Shown here: piece after piece, positions 48,250-59,773 of the stretch
Layout of the letters: every line of letters begins with the position of its first letter
Position numbering within the stretch: position 1 is the first letter of the stretch
From: Cotesia glomerata
Taxonomy: Eukaryota > Arthropoda > Insecta > Hymenoptera > Braconidae
DNA: 64,000 bases
NCBI RefSeq assembly: GCF_020080835.1
Contig: NC_058158.1
Location: 10,726,001 to 10,790,000 of the forward strand
Direction: 5' to 3'
Translations under genes and position numbers: made by a program
The notes under the pieces: model-generated
What the model saw: only the letters and a program-made list of their open reading frames with translations
Database searches by the model: none
Told to the model about the DNA's origin: nothing

Positions 48250-49596
48250 TTTTTATTAATTTTTAATTAAATTCTCACAAAAAATTTAAAAATAAATTTT
48301 TACTTCAATAATTAATTAAATTTGAATAAAAAATAAAATTCCAACAAAAAAAAATTTAATTTTCAAGTTTGCGATCCTAAAAGTTTTGTAATTTATAAAA
48401 ATAAAAATAATAATATAAATAGTATTTGTAGTAATTTTTATGGATTAAAAAACTTTTAAATTTAATTATATTTCCGATGTCTTGAAACAAATAAAAATAC
48501 CAAAGTTTCTTCGAAAGTTAATTATATATTACATTCAAAAAGACTTTACAAAACTTTTATTATTATTTTAAAAATAACATCAAACAATGCATTAATATAA
48601 ATATAATCAATAAAACAGTCTTGAAATAAATTTTTAAAACAATAATTTGATTAAATAGATCATCCGACATTATAATTCAAAATATCTCGAATAATTAACC
48701 AGTACCTTACGTTTTATGTTTAATAATAATTTATCTTACAACTCCGACAAATTATTCAGCATTAAATAAATCTCTATCGTTTTACAAAATCGGTCCATTA
48801 ATTATTCATAAACTCGAGACAATGATAATGAAAAGGAGAATTAATGTAAAAGCAACAGATTTACATTCCTCATTTCCTCCATCGTCGTCTCAATCTCTAT
48901 CTCTATCTCTGTGAATTGGTAACAAGCTTTTATCTATACAAACTCCCACTCCTTGTCTACCCCTGTGTATACACAAACTCGGGACATCAATTCACGATAG
49001 ACTAATTTCGAATAATATTCTCTTGTATATATTATATAATATAATAACGGTTACGGTTCAAACTAATTATAAATTTATCAAATTTAATTTCCCTGAGTAT
49101 CGTCTAACCAACCGAGGAAATTTATTTGCAACGCCCAGATGACACCTTAATTATTAAATACGTCCTACACTATTTCTCCAGCTACTTGAGTTATCCCTGT
49201 GAAATTAATGCCAAGCCTATTAATATTGATAGCCGGAAGTATTTCTATCTGGAATAGAAGTGCAATGAGATAAGTTAACGAGTTCACGATCATCTCAAGA
49301 GCTAGACCCGTTTATTCTCAGAATTTTATCAATAAATCTTCGGAGATAATTAACTATTAATATAAATATATAAATATTGGATTGAAAAACTGTAATCGGA
49401 CAGGAATATCCGCCTTCCGCTTTTAAGATATCTTTTTTTAAACAACTGACAAGATAATTCTCGTACTATTGATCCACTTTAGTATTCAATCTAAAAATGT
49501 ACTTGCATTAATTCTTAGGATATCGGAAATAAATTTAAATCTTAAATTACTTAGATTGAAAAATTCTTTTTTAAACATTTTAAATTCTTTAATGGA
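48250..49596. other. Non-coding AT-rich sequence
   Basis: Short CTATCT repeats (TCTCTATCTCTATCTCTG) near 48890. No open frame or transposon boundary seen. Confidence 0.35.
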
Positions 49597-50055
49597 CACT
49601 ACACAAAAAAAATGTTCTTGATTTTGAAGAACTTAATATTCTTGATTTGAGGAGAAAAATTCTTGATTTAAGGAAATTTTTCTTGATTCAAGAATTTTTC
49701 GTCTTGATTCAAGACAATTACACTGATAGAAGGATTTGTTTATAGTTAAAAATATTTGCTAATATTTAAAAAATCATTTATTAGAGACCACTTTTTAGTC
49801 CTTAACAAATATTTCTTAGTATTTAAAAAGATTTATTAATATTTAATAAATGAATATCAGATTTCTTAAATACAAACAAATCACTTTAAATACTAAGAAA
49901 TATTTTTTTAATACTAAAAAGTGCTCTCTAATAAATGATTTATTAAATATTAACAAATATTTTTAACTATAAACAAATCTTATCAGTGTACTCTCTTCAA
50001 AATTAAATTCTTAGTCCAAGAATTTTTCTCTTGAATCAAGTTATTTTTTTTTCAG
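49597..50055. mobile_element. MITE family A copy, interrupted by a family B MITE
   Basis: Left end CACTACACAAAAAAAATGTTC, right end TTGAATCAAGTTATTTTTTTTTCAG. Colinear with the 38179 copy except for the insertion at 49721-49988. Confidence 0.7.
49721..49988. mobile_element. MITE family B, intact 268 bp, nested
   Basis: CACTGATAGAAGGATTTGTT at the left and its near-perfect inverse at 49969-49988, flanked by TA at 49719-49720 and 49989-49990. The empty site (ACAATTACCCTCTTC) survives at 38179-38381, proving insertion into family A with TA duplication. Inverted repeats extend about 36 bp. Confidence 0.85.
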
Positions 50056-50299
50056 TTTTTTTTTTATCAGCAAGGCGTTGAAAATCTATTTAAAAGACTA
50101 ACTTGTAAGCCGTGTAACTCTCATTTGAAAGAATTTGTAGCAACTTTCTACACTTTAAGGTGTGTTAATACTTCCTTAAGAGGCCATAAGAAATAAACAC
50201 GCCTAAAAATTTCTTAAATGTTAAGTTTTATTCTTTACAAATTCTTTCAAATTAAAATTACACACTTTAAAGGGTGCTTAGAGTACTTTTTTTAGTTAC

Positions 50300-50950
50300 G
50301 AGCTTTTAAATGGGACAATTTGATACGCTGATTATTGGGGACAAGTGATGCATTCTTCAATTTTTTAGTCAGAAATTTTTTACAATTTAATTTTTAAATA
50401 CAAATATTCAATTTTTTCTTTTTAATTTTTTTAAACGAAGATTTTGAAAAAATGCCTTGTAAAATTGATAAAAAATTACTAAAACAATTTTTTTTGACAA
50501 AATTACTATTATAATACAATCTAGACACCTTAAAAATTGAAAAAAAAAATTTAAAAAGGTAATTTAGAGAAAAAAACTGGTGATAAGTGAATAATTTATA
50601 AAAAATTGAAAAAGTTTCACAACTTTTACGAGCTTTTAAATGAGACAATTTGATACGCTGATTATTGGGGACAAGTGACGCATTCTTCTATTTTTTTGTC
50701 AGAAATTTTTTAATTTTTAAATACAAGTATTTAATGTTTTCTTTTTAATTTTTTTAAAAAATGCATTGTAAAATTGATAAAAAATTATTAAAACAATTTT
50801 TTTTGACAAAAATACTTTCATTATACAATCTAGATACTTTCAGAGTCTTAAAAAAATTTTTAAAAAGCCAATTTAGGGCAAAAATTTTAAATAAATGAAT
50901 AATTTATCAAAAATTGAAAAAATTCCCCAATTTTTTGTAGTTTCAAATTT
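50300..50950. repeat. Tandem duplication, 330 bp unit
   Basis: GAGCTTTTAAATGGGACAAT at 50300 recurs at 50630 as GAGCTTTTAAATGAGACAAT, continuing through ACGCTGATTATTGGGGACAA in both. Confidence 0.8.
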
Positions 50951-52137
50951 AAAATTAAATAAATTTTAAATGAGCCGATTTTTAAAAAAATTACTAGACT
51001 TTTTTTGTAGAGCTTTTAACTCTCTATAAAAATATATCCAAGTTTTTTAAATTCGACCAGCCATAAAGGAGTTAGAAGATTTTGAAAGGTTGAATCTAAA
51101 GAATTTTAATGTTACTTAATTTAAAAAAAAAAGCTGTCGATTTTTTTGTAAAAAATTTGATAATAAATTTTAAAACAATGGCACCTTCCGTACTTATACG
51201 ATGAATTAAGCCGTAAAATAAGTAAAATTTAAATACACCAACAATAACAGTACTCTCATTGTCAAAATTACACTAGAAGTAACCTTTTGTCTGAAACATA
51301 AAGTTGACTGAAGGGCTCGCAGTTTATGCAGCAGATTAAATACAGGCGAATCCTTTACGAGCTATAAACCTGAAATAAATTAATAAATTAAATAAAAATA
51401 ATAAAAGTAATAGCGTTTGTTAAACAAATGTTATTAGGGCGGGTAATTATTTAGACAGAGTATATTTAAAAGGGGAGGTTTTTTAAGTAATTACAGGTTG
51501 TTACAAAATGTTAAATTATAAGGATAATAGTATCAGTAACGAGGTTTAATGAAATTGTAGTTTGTCTCCCCTTGGCTGAGTTGGTTTACATTGTTCCATA
51601 CTAGCTTCGGTAACCACACGAAGCTGTGCTCGAACCACAGGACCAAGCTCATTGTCCTAAGCTGTTATGTGTTAGCCACAAGAATCTGTACACTCTCTAC
51701 TCTTTCTACTTGTACAGTATCTCGTTTACCTACCATACACCGACCACTTCTCACTTTTTACCCGTTAATTATTATAAACATAATTCGAGATTCATGGCCA
51801 GGTTCAGGCTCGAGCTTTTTACGATCCAAATTGTTTAACATTTTTTATCGAACAAATTAAAGTTCGATATTTTGAAGAAAATTTGAAATTTTTATTACCT
51901 AGTTTTAATTATTACAAGGCTACTTCATGAAAATTATAACGAGCTAACTTTAAATCCCTTTATTATTATATAGATTCGGGAAAGCTCAGGCTATTGTTCA
52001 AAAACTTTTAACCTTTTTTGTTTAGAATAATTTATTATTTTTAGCAATAAAAAATAAAAAATTTGGGATTTTAATTTTATAATAAAAAGTGATGAAAATT
52101 TCATCAGGTGATACAAAATTTGGATGTGTTTTTAAAC

Positions 52138-52357
52138 ATCGAAAAAAAATTAACTTACTCTAGAGAAAAATTCTTGAACCAAGAAAATAATTTTAAAGAG
52201 TTTCGTTGTCTTGAATCAAAATGAAAAATTCTTGAATCAAGTTAAATTTACTTAAACCAAGAAAAATTTCTTAGTTTAAGAATTTTTCTGTTCAAATCAA
52301 GATGAAGTTCTTCAAAATTATTTACTTGATTCAAGTTAATTTTTTTTTCTGTCAGTG
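52138..52357. mobile_element. MITE family A copy, left end degraded
   Basis: Inverted CTTGAATCAAG-type motifs throughout and a right end TTGATTCAAGTTAATTTTTTT like the 38179 copy. Confidence 0.55.
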
Positions 52358-54178
52358 GAACTAACTTTACGGCTGCTATATTCTATATTCTAAGCTCGAT
52401 TAATATAAGAAGTAAATATTTAAAATTATTGACTGGTATTTCCAATGAAAATTCTTTTAAATTAAAAATGCCCAAAATAATCGGCTGCATATTTATTATT
52501 ATTTTAGGAATAAATGTGAAAAAATATAAACGCAAACAGCGTTTAGTTCCAACAGAAGAGTTGGAATATAATCTCTACCTGGACTGACCAGCGCAGTTGG
52601 TTTGCGCAAGCGCTAAAACTGATATTAAATTGACACCACAGAGATAAAATTTTTGTATCTCTGAGATTCCAAAATTAGGACTCTTATGCAATTTTAGTAT
52701 CGCTTGTGGTGTAATTTAAAAAGCAAAATTTTTTCCGTGTGAATAAGAAGTATCGATCGATACCTTGAGTGTTTAAAATTACAAAATGCGGCCCAAAATA
52801 AACAGCAATTACTCAAACGTATCGAGCTTGAGCCATCGAATCTACTAATTGAACAGCGACAATAAGGCGAGTGAATTTGCAGAAATTAATTGGATGTTTT
52901 GTCAAAATAAAATTAATTATCGGCGAAATTAAATTAGATATTTAATTAAATTTAGCATTAGTGAGCTTCAAAAATGATAAAATTGAAGAATTATTTGGAT
53001 TTAATAATAAATTTCTTTGATTTAAAACAAGATAAAAGCGTGCTCCAACTAAAAGAGAAGAAAAAGGGATTGAAGAAAAAAGAAGATACATTTATTATGT
53101 TTTAAGAACAAAAGTTGCGCAGCTTCTTCTCACCTCATTGTCTCCCTCGAGGATATTCTCAGGGGTTTTCTTGGGTTTCTGCAGCTGAGGGTTGAGAAAT
53201 TGAGCTTTTTAAGTCACTTCTGTTGCATGAAAGAGGGGCCAATCTCATTGTCACCCCAGAATATATACCAGTGATGCTTTTTACACTCAAACGATAAAGT
53301 TATCAATCCTTTAAAAGATTCCTAGCCCTCAGATCTCGGCATTCAAAGGAGTATTATTATTTTACGGAAACAGAGCCAAGACCTTAATTGATTTTCTAAC
53401 ACCATCAATTTTAAATAACTATCGGAATTTAGTTGTGATCGCACAGACGTAAATATATAATTTGAAACCTGTCGGCTCTTTTTAAGTGCTAATAGGCGCA
53501 ACCTAAATAAAGAAAAGTCTTTAGTAATTTTTCTTTGAATTATTGACTTTTAGAATTATCACCGCCGAAAGTGTATGGTTGGTCTGCTTTCAAGCAGGTA
53601 TGTTTACTTTCCAGGTAGACGCAGGTGTAACTCTAGGGCTCTTACATGCTGAGAAAAACGACTTTCAATCTCTTTTCTGTTTCTTTATCCATCAACATGC
53701 ATTTCATCAAAAAAGTTCTTAAGAATATTAAAATTTCCCTCATCACGATCATGAGAAACAAACTTTTACAATAAATTCTAGATAATTGATATTTTTATTC
53801 AACAATAGCGATAAATAAAAAGAATATATAAATTATTTTCACGGGACTTTTTTGATTTCTTATCGAAAATTTTTAATAAATTTCAAAAGCGTTGACAGTC
53901 AGCCGAGAGGAAAATTATTTAAATACTTTTAATAACTCTTTAGAATATATTATATTTTTATAAAAAATTTAAATTGACTTAAATAATGATTATCTTATAT
54001 AGATCCACTTAATCCGGCATTAAAATTCAAATAACCTAGAGGCTATCGTAAATATGTGAATACTAATTAGAGTAAAGTACCTCCTTGCGAGCTTCTGATA
54101 TATTTTACCCACAAAATGACTCCAAGACCCCTAATTATTTACTTTATTATTAATTAGATCGATCTACCGCAAACTAGT
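52358..54178. other. Non-coding sequence, no supported gene
   Basis: Mixed composition near 52550-52620 and 53060-53350. A 44-base segment at 53555-53598 lies between an acceptor-like TTTTAG and a donor-like CAG|GTATGT but has no supporting frame. Confidence 0.3.
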
Positions 54179-54886
54179 TATTTTAAAAGTATTAAATTGT
54201 TATTTTTACCTCAAAAAAAATTTTTTAGACTTTATAAATTTGCTTTTTAGAAAAAAATTTGCATTTTAAATTAATAATTTTATTTTTTGTCAATTTAATT
54301 AATGAAAAAATTAAATATTGCTCTAAAATAAATTAAGTTGAAAATTATTTTCTTACAATAATTTATGAAATTTTTTTTGTACAATTTTATTAATAAAAAA
54401 ATCAAATTATTTAATTTAAATACAAAAAAATCGAATTTGCAATTCTTATGTTTTTAAATAAGACAAATAATTAAAAATTAAAGATCATTAAATTTATTGC
54501 AGTCAAAATAAATAAGTTAGATCTAATTAAAACAGCAGGTCAACAATTTCTTATTTTAAAAGTATAAAATTATTATTTTTACCTCAATATTGTTGACAAA
54601 AAAAATTTTTAGACTTAATAAATTTGTTATTTAAGAAATAATTTACATTTTTAGTTAAAAATTTTATTTTTTAACAATTTAATTAATGAAAAAATTAAAC
54701 TTTTAAATAAATATTACTCTAAAACAAATTAAATAAAAAATTATTTTCTTAAAAAAACCAGATTTGCAAATAGTGTGTTTTTAAATAAGACAAACAATTA
54801 AAAACTAAAACAAATTAAAGATCATTAAATCTATTGCAGTCAAAGTAAATAAACAAGATCTAATTAAAACAGCAGGTGAACAATTT
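54179..54886. repeat. Tandem duplication, about 370 bp unit
   Basis: TTATTTTAAAAGTATTAAAT near 54179 recurs near 54551, and both units end in an ATCTAATTAAAACAGCAGGT block followed by CAACAATTTCTTA. Confidence 0.75.
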
Positions 54887-55567
54887 CTTAGGGTTCGAAA
54901 CATTCTAAAATGATAATGAAGTGAGCATCAGTTTTCAGCTTAAGCAACGAGTCTTAAACTCCATTAAAGATCCAGCTGTTTCCGAGAGTTTATCTTCCTT
55001 GTAACGTCGAACGCATTCATTCTTAGTCTTCGCCATCTCCAATTCTATCCCCAGTATATAAAGAATTAGCAAAGAGCGAGGGCTCCGTCCTCCTCCAGCC
55101 AAGAATCCGCAGGTGGCTGAATCCTAAAATCGATTATCCATTCCTAAAAGATATCTTCTTCTATCTGGCAGCTTGTCCTAAATACCGACACTCAACCTTT
55201 CATATATTACGCATTTGAAGGCTGCATCTCGTTGGACCAGACAGGTGTGCGTTCTTGAGCACCTGTCTAATCATACTCTCTATCACAGTGATTATCTTTA
55301 ACTGTTTTTTTTTTTTTTTTTTTTTAATTTTTACGGTACTTTTGAACGTTTAGTGTCTGCAGGTATCGATTAAAATTCTACTTAATTATTCTTTTTAATT
55401 CAAACTTTTGTTTTTTTTTAAATAGCAAAATTTATCAATGAATTTATAAAAATGCGAACATTGTTTTTATTGATGCGTAGAGAAAACAATAATCAATCCA
55501 GTGACGGAAATAGCCGACTGTCGCGCAACATTTAACACAAAAATGATATAACAATAATAATGAAACA

Positions 55568-56348
55568 AGTCACTATGTGACTGCCGTAACTTATGAACTA
55601 TAAACAAATAAAATTTTTCTTTACTAAATAATGACTTTTGTTAAATTGCACTGTACTTTCTTAAATATTGACGTTTTTAAAGATATAAACTCATCCCAAT
55701 ATTATACTCATCAAGGCCTTTCATTTGAGTACCCACATCAATTTTTCATATATTTATATATATTATATATATGAATATATGAAAAATATATCAAAATGCA
55801 TGTGGATACTCAAATGAAAGCCCTTGATGAGTGTAACATCGGGATGAGCTTATATCTTTAAAAACGTCAATAGTTAAGAAAATACAGGGCATTAACACAT
55901 ATCTTGTTAAATATTGACATTTTTAAAAATATAAGTTCACTCTGACATTATACACATCAAGAGCTTTCATTTGAGTACCCACATGCATTTTTGATATATT
56001 TTTCATACATACATAATGTATATAAATATATCAAAAATTGATGTGGGTACTCAAATGAAAGATCTCGATGAATATAACATTGGGATGAGCTTATTTCTTT
56101 AAAAATGTCAATAGTTCACAAGATACAGAGTCATTTCTTAACTATGTACCTAGAGATAGAGAATTTTTGAATGCAACCTAAATACTTATCATCATAAATT
56201 GACTATTGGTGAGAATGATATGAAACCTTAAAAAGGCACAACTCCAGGTCAAGACCTTTCCAATGATCCCAAATTTAACCTTAAAAACCCATTTTGTCAT
56301 ATTAATACACTGGCTACAAAATTTTGCTTATTCTCTTAATAATATAGA
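55568..56348 (-). mobile_element. Helitron copy 10, 3' tip missing
   Basis: Begins at AGTCACTATGTGACTG, lacking CTAGCAACCTTGC, and ends AATATAGA|T with the intact TC terminus. First module (about 55679-55865) is inverted relative to the second (about 55925-56100). Retains the long internal segment before the TC end. Confidence 0.75.
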
Positions 56349-57083
56349 TTATTTTTAACGCACTAATAGTTTTATTTTATCAAGTTTTATATAACTCGCC
56401 GATTGAATAAATTATTACCGTAAGAGCCGATAAAATAAAAATATAATAATAATAATAAAAAAAATGGACGTATGGATCAAGAAGATGTGCCAGTTTGCCG
56501 TCGGGGGCTTTGCGCTTCGCAGTGACGGGCCACATTCCAGACATACCACGCGGTCACGGTCATATCTTTCATTCCTCTATATTCTATATGTATACATAAC
56601 ATATACGAACACATAACAACATACTGAGGATAAACAGGATAGGATGAGTGCAGGAGCAGGAGCTGCAGAGACTCCAATCTTGTCTTTGTCTTTATATTAT
56701 TTTTATCTCAGCCTCCCCCACCGCACCTTACCTCGAACCAAGAGTTTTTTTCTTGTATTCATTTTTTGGGTAAAACTTTGTAAATCACTTTTGGTGCTCA
56801 ACAAATTACACCCTCGATAAGATATTTGTTTGTTATTTTATTGTTTTGTATGATCAATTTATGTTTTATCGTATAGATAGCTGTGATATAATACAAATAG
56901 TATATAACGATTTTGGGAATATATATAAGAGAGAGAAACTTCAACAGCACTTGACCCTCAATGTCTTCCGATTGTAGATGTCCAGAGAAACTTTTTATTC
57001 GCGTCTTATTGTTCTTGTTTTACTTTTTAACTTTTCTTCAATTATCTCCACCGGTGTCCGATAGTATGGTCTTTTATGTCTCG

Positions 57084-57116
57084 TATATATAGCCACCCTC
57101 AACTCAAACTCAGTCC
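57084..57116 (+). promoter_or_regulatory. Core promoter candidate: TATA box plus Inr
   Basis: TATATATAG at 57084 is followed by TCAGTC at 57110, placing A+1 at 57112, 28 bases from the TATA start: textbook insect spacing. The downstream 60 bases are G+C-richer and reach a possible donor (TTCAG|GTTACA). A possible acceptor (TTATTACAG, ending 59646) precedes the gene at 59774, so a non-coding first exon with a 2.5 kb intron is conceivable. In AT-rich DNA a TATA match alone is cheap, hence modest confidence. Confidence 0.33.
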
Positions 57117-57513
57117 CAACAGCTACAGCAGCCGACTTCAATCTGAGACGGGTCTTTTTTTCCTTTGCTGTTCAGGTTACACAGCCCCGGGGAAGATAGA
57201 AGGAAAATAAAAGTAAAATGAGAGAGCTTACCCAAAAAAAAAAATAATACAAGACAATGTCACGTTCGATGCTACTGTACTCTACTTTGCTTTATAAGAT
57301 ACTCACCAAACTTTCGGAGGAATCCGAGTGATTGAGAGCTTCTGACTGTTGTTTAGACAATAATTTTTCACTTGACGGACGGGATAGCAGAACAAGTTGG
57401 AGATATGTCGCAACAGACATGGACTTTTTTTTTTATTAAATTAAATAAAAGATATTGGATACGAGTACTTTATTGTAGTCAACATTATTGAATTTTTATT
57501 ATCATTATTATTA

Positions 57514-58430
57514 CTAGTCACTATGTGACTGCCGTGACTTGTGAAATATAAATAAATAAAATTTTGCTTTATTAAATAATGACTTGTTAAATTGCACTGT
57601 ACTGTCTTAAATATTGACGTTTTTAAAGATATAAGCTCATTCCGATGTTACACTCATCAAAAGCTTTCATTTGAGTACCCACATGCATTTTTGATATATT
57701 TTTCATATATACAAACATATAATATATATAAATATATGAAAAATTGATGTGGGTACTCAAATGAAAGATCTTGATGAGTGTAACATCGAGATGAGCTTAT
57801 ATTTTTAAAAATGTCAATAGTTCACAAGATATAAGGTAACTATGTTAAATTGTACTGTACTTTCTTAAATATTGACGTTTTTAAAGATATCAGCTCATAC
57901 CGATGTTACACTCATCAAAAGCTTTCATTTGAGTACCCACATGCATTTTGATATATTTTTCATATATATAAATATATAATATATATAAATATATGAAAAA
58001 TTTATGTGGGTACTCAAATGAAAGGTCTTGATGAGTGTAATGTTGAGGTGAGCTTATATCTTTAAAAATGTCAATATTTTATGATACAAGATCATTTCTT
58101 AATTATGTTAAATTGTACTGTACTTTCTTAACTATTGACATTTCTAAAGATATAAGCTCATTCCGATGTTACACTCATCAAAAGCTTTTATTTGAGTACC
58201 CACATGCATTTTGATATATTTTTCATATATATAAATATATAATATATATAAATATATGAAAAATTGATGTGGGTACTCAAATGAAAGGTCTTGATGATTG
58301 CAATATCGGGATGAGCTTATATCTTTAAAAATGTCAATAGTTCACAAGATACAAGCTCATTTCGTAATTATGTTTCTAGAGATAGAGCATTTTCGAATGT
58401 TGCCTAAATACTCGTCATAATAAATTGATT
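57514..58430 (-). mobile_element. Helitron copy 11, three modules, altered 3' tip
   Basis: Starts CTAGTCACTATGTGACTGCC: CTAG is joined directly to the hairpin, with the usual CAACCTTGCA between them deleted. Three palindromic modules (about 57630-57810, 57886-58075, 58148-58330) follow in direct order. The TC end is missing. Confidence 0.75.
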
Positions 58431-59646
58431 ATTTAAAATTTTAAATTCAAGTTATAAAAATAATAAAGACTTAAATTAATTTTAGTTTCAACTGAATTTA
58501 TAAACTACAGTCTCAAAAATAAATAAAATTATACATATAAAAGATCGAGAATATTTTACTTTGATCTTTTTTGTTGTCCTATCAACAGAGTTCAACAAAA
58601 AAAGAATAAATTCCATATTTTTATTACAGTAAAGAAGAGAACCGATGTTATTCTTTGACAACATAATTAAATTATAAATATTTATTAACTCTACAATTTT
58701 CTAGCAAAATAGTTGTCTCAAAAGTAAACAAGTAAATATTTGTTGGAGTTATTATTGGATATTGTTTTTGCATTGGGTAAAACCACAGGATGCGATTTAT
58801 ATTTTTCCTTTTTATTTATAGTTAACTAAAGAACAATTTCTTTTATTGCACGTTTATAAAAATAATTTCTCTGGACATAAACGCAATTTATTTCAATTGA
58901 ATTTTTTTTTATGATAATTTTTTCTATTATTATTCTAATATCTGAAGAGTTACAGCCAGTTTTTCTCTTATAAAAATTATTATTGTCACAAATATGCATG
59001 ATTAAATACGTCGGCTAGGTCTTAAATAAATATTTGTTCTAAAATACCTTCGAAACATAGAATTCCGATAGTCTTATGGATTTAAAATTTTTTTGATATG
59101 CATTAAACGCAAACTATTATTTTTGCATGAAAAAACTGGTATTTGTTTTGCTGCAAAAAAGTATTCAATTTATCGGGACTTTAGTTCAAAGAATGATAGA
59201 ACAATATTTGCCGATGCCGAGTGTACTAACTGAAAAGTTTTACAATATTTTGGTCCAGTGATTATAAAAATATTTATACAAACATTCGTCGTTTGGAATG
59301 TAAAATTTTCCAAAGTTAAAAACATTATTTATCATTTATAATTAAAAGCAAACTTTGAATTTATTTTTCTTCTGATTAAAAAAAAAAAAAAAAAAAAAAA
59401 ACAATTCAATTTTTGACGGATGCAAAAAATTAAACGTTGACAAAAAAAAAATTCTGTGTAAATAATTACTGCACAATAGTACTCGACAGTTGGCATAATG
59501 ATAATAATAATAATAATAATATATAATACATAACCCTCAGGCGAAATTGTAATAAAAATTTCGACATACCCGAAGCCATTTCAAAAAATAATGAAACATT
59601 TTATTTTTTAAAAAATAAAAAAAATTTTTATCAACAATTATTACAG
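58431..59646. other. Sequence between Helitron copy 11 and the secreted-protein gene
   Basis: AT-rich, with a long poly-A tract near 59379-59401 and an (ATA)n tract near 59501-59522. A possible acceptor (CAACAATTATTACAG) ends at 59646, 128 bases before the ATG. No open frame of note. Confidence 0.4.
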
Positions 59647-59773
59647 CGTTATATTTCTATTTCTATTGCGAGTAATTACGTTCTATACTTAATAGATATT
59701 GGAAAAGACAAAAGATAAAAAAACTTTTTACTTTAAAAAAGAATTCGACTTACTACGCGTCAGTAATTTTGAA

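Noticed and set aside
53555..53598. 44-base microexon between TTTTAG and GTATGT
   Set aside because: Too short, no recognisable peptide, and 44 bases would break the phase-0 frame of the PTB gene.
59699..59773. N-terminal extension of the secreted-protein ORF
   Set aside because: Starts at TTG; the ATG at 59774 directly precedes a signal-peptide-like stretch and the extension is Lys-rich and low complexity.
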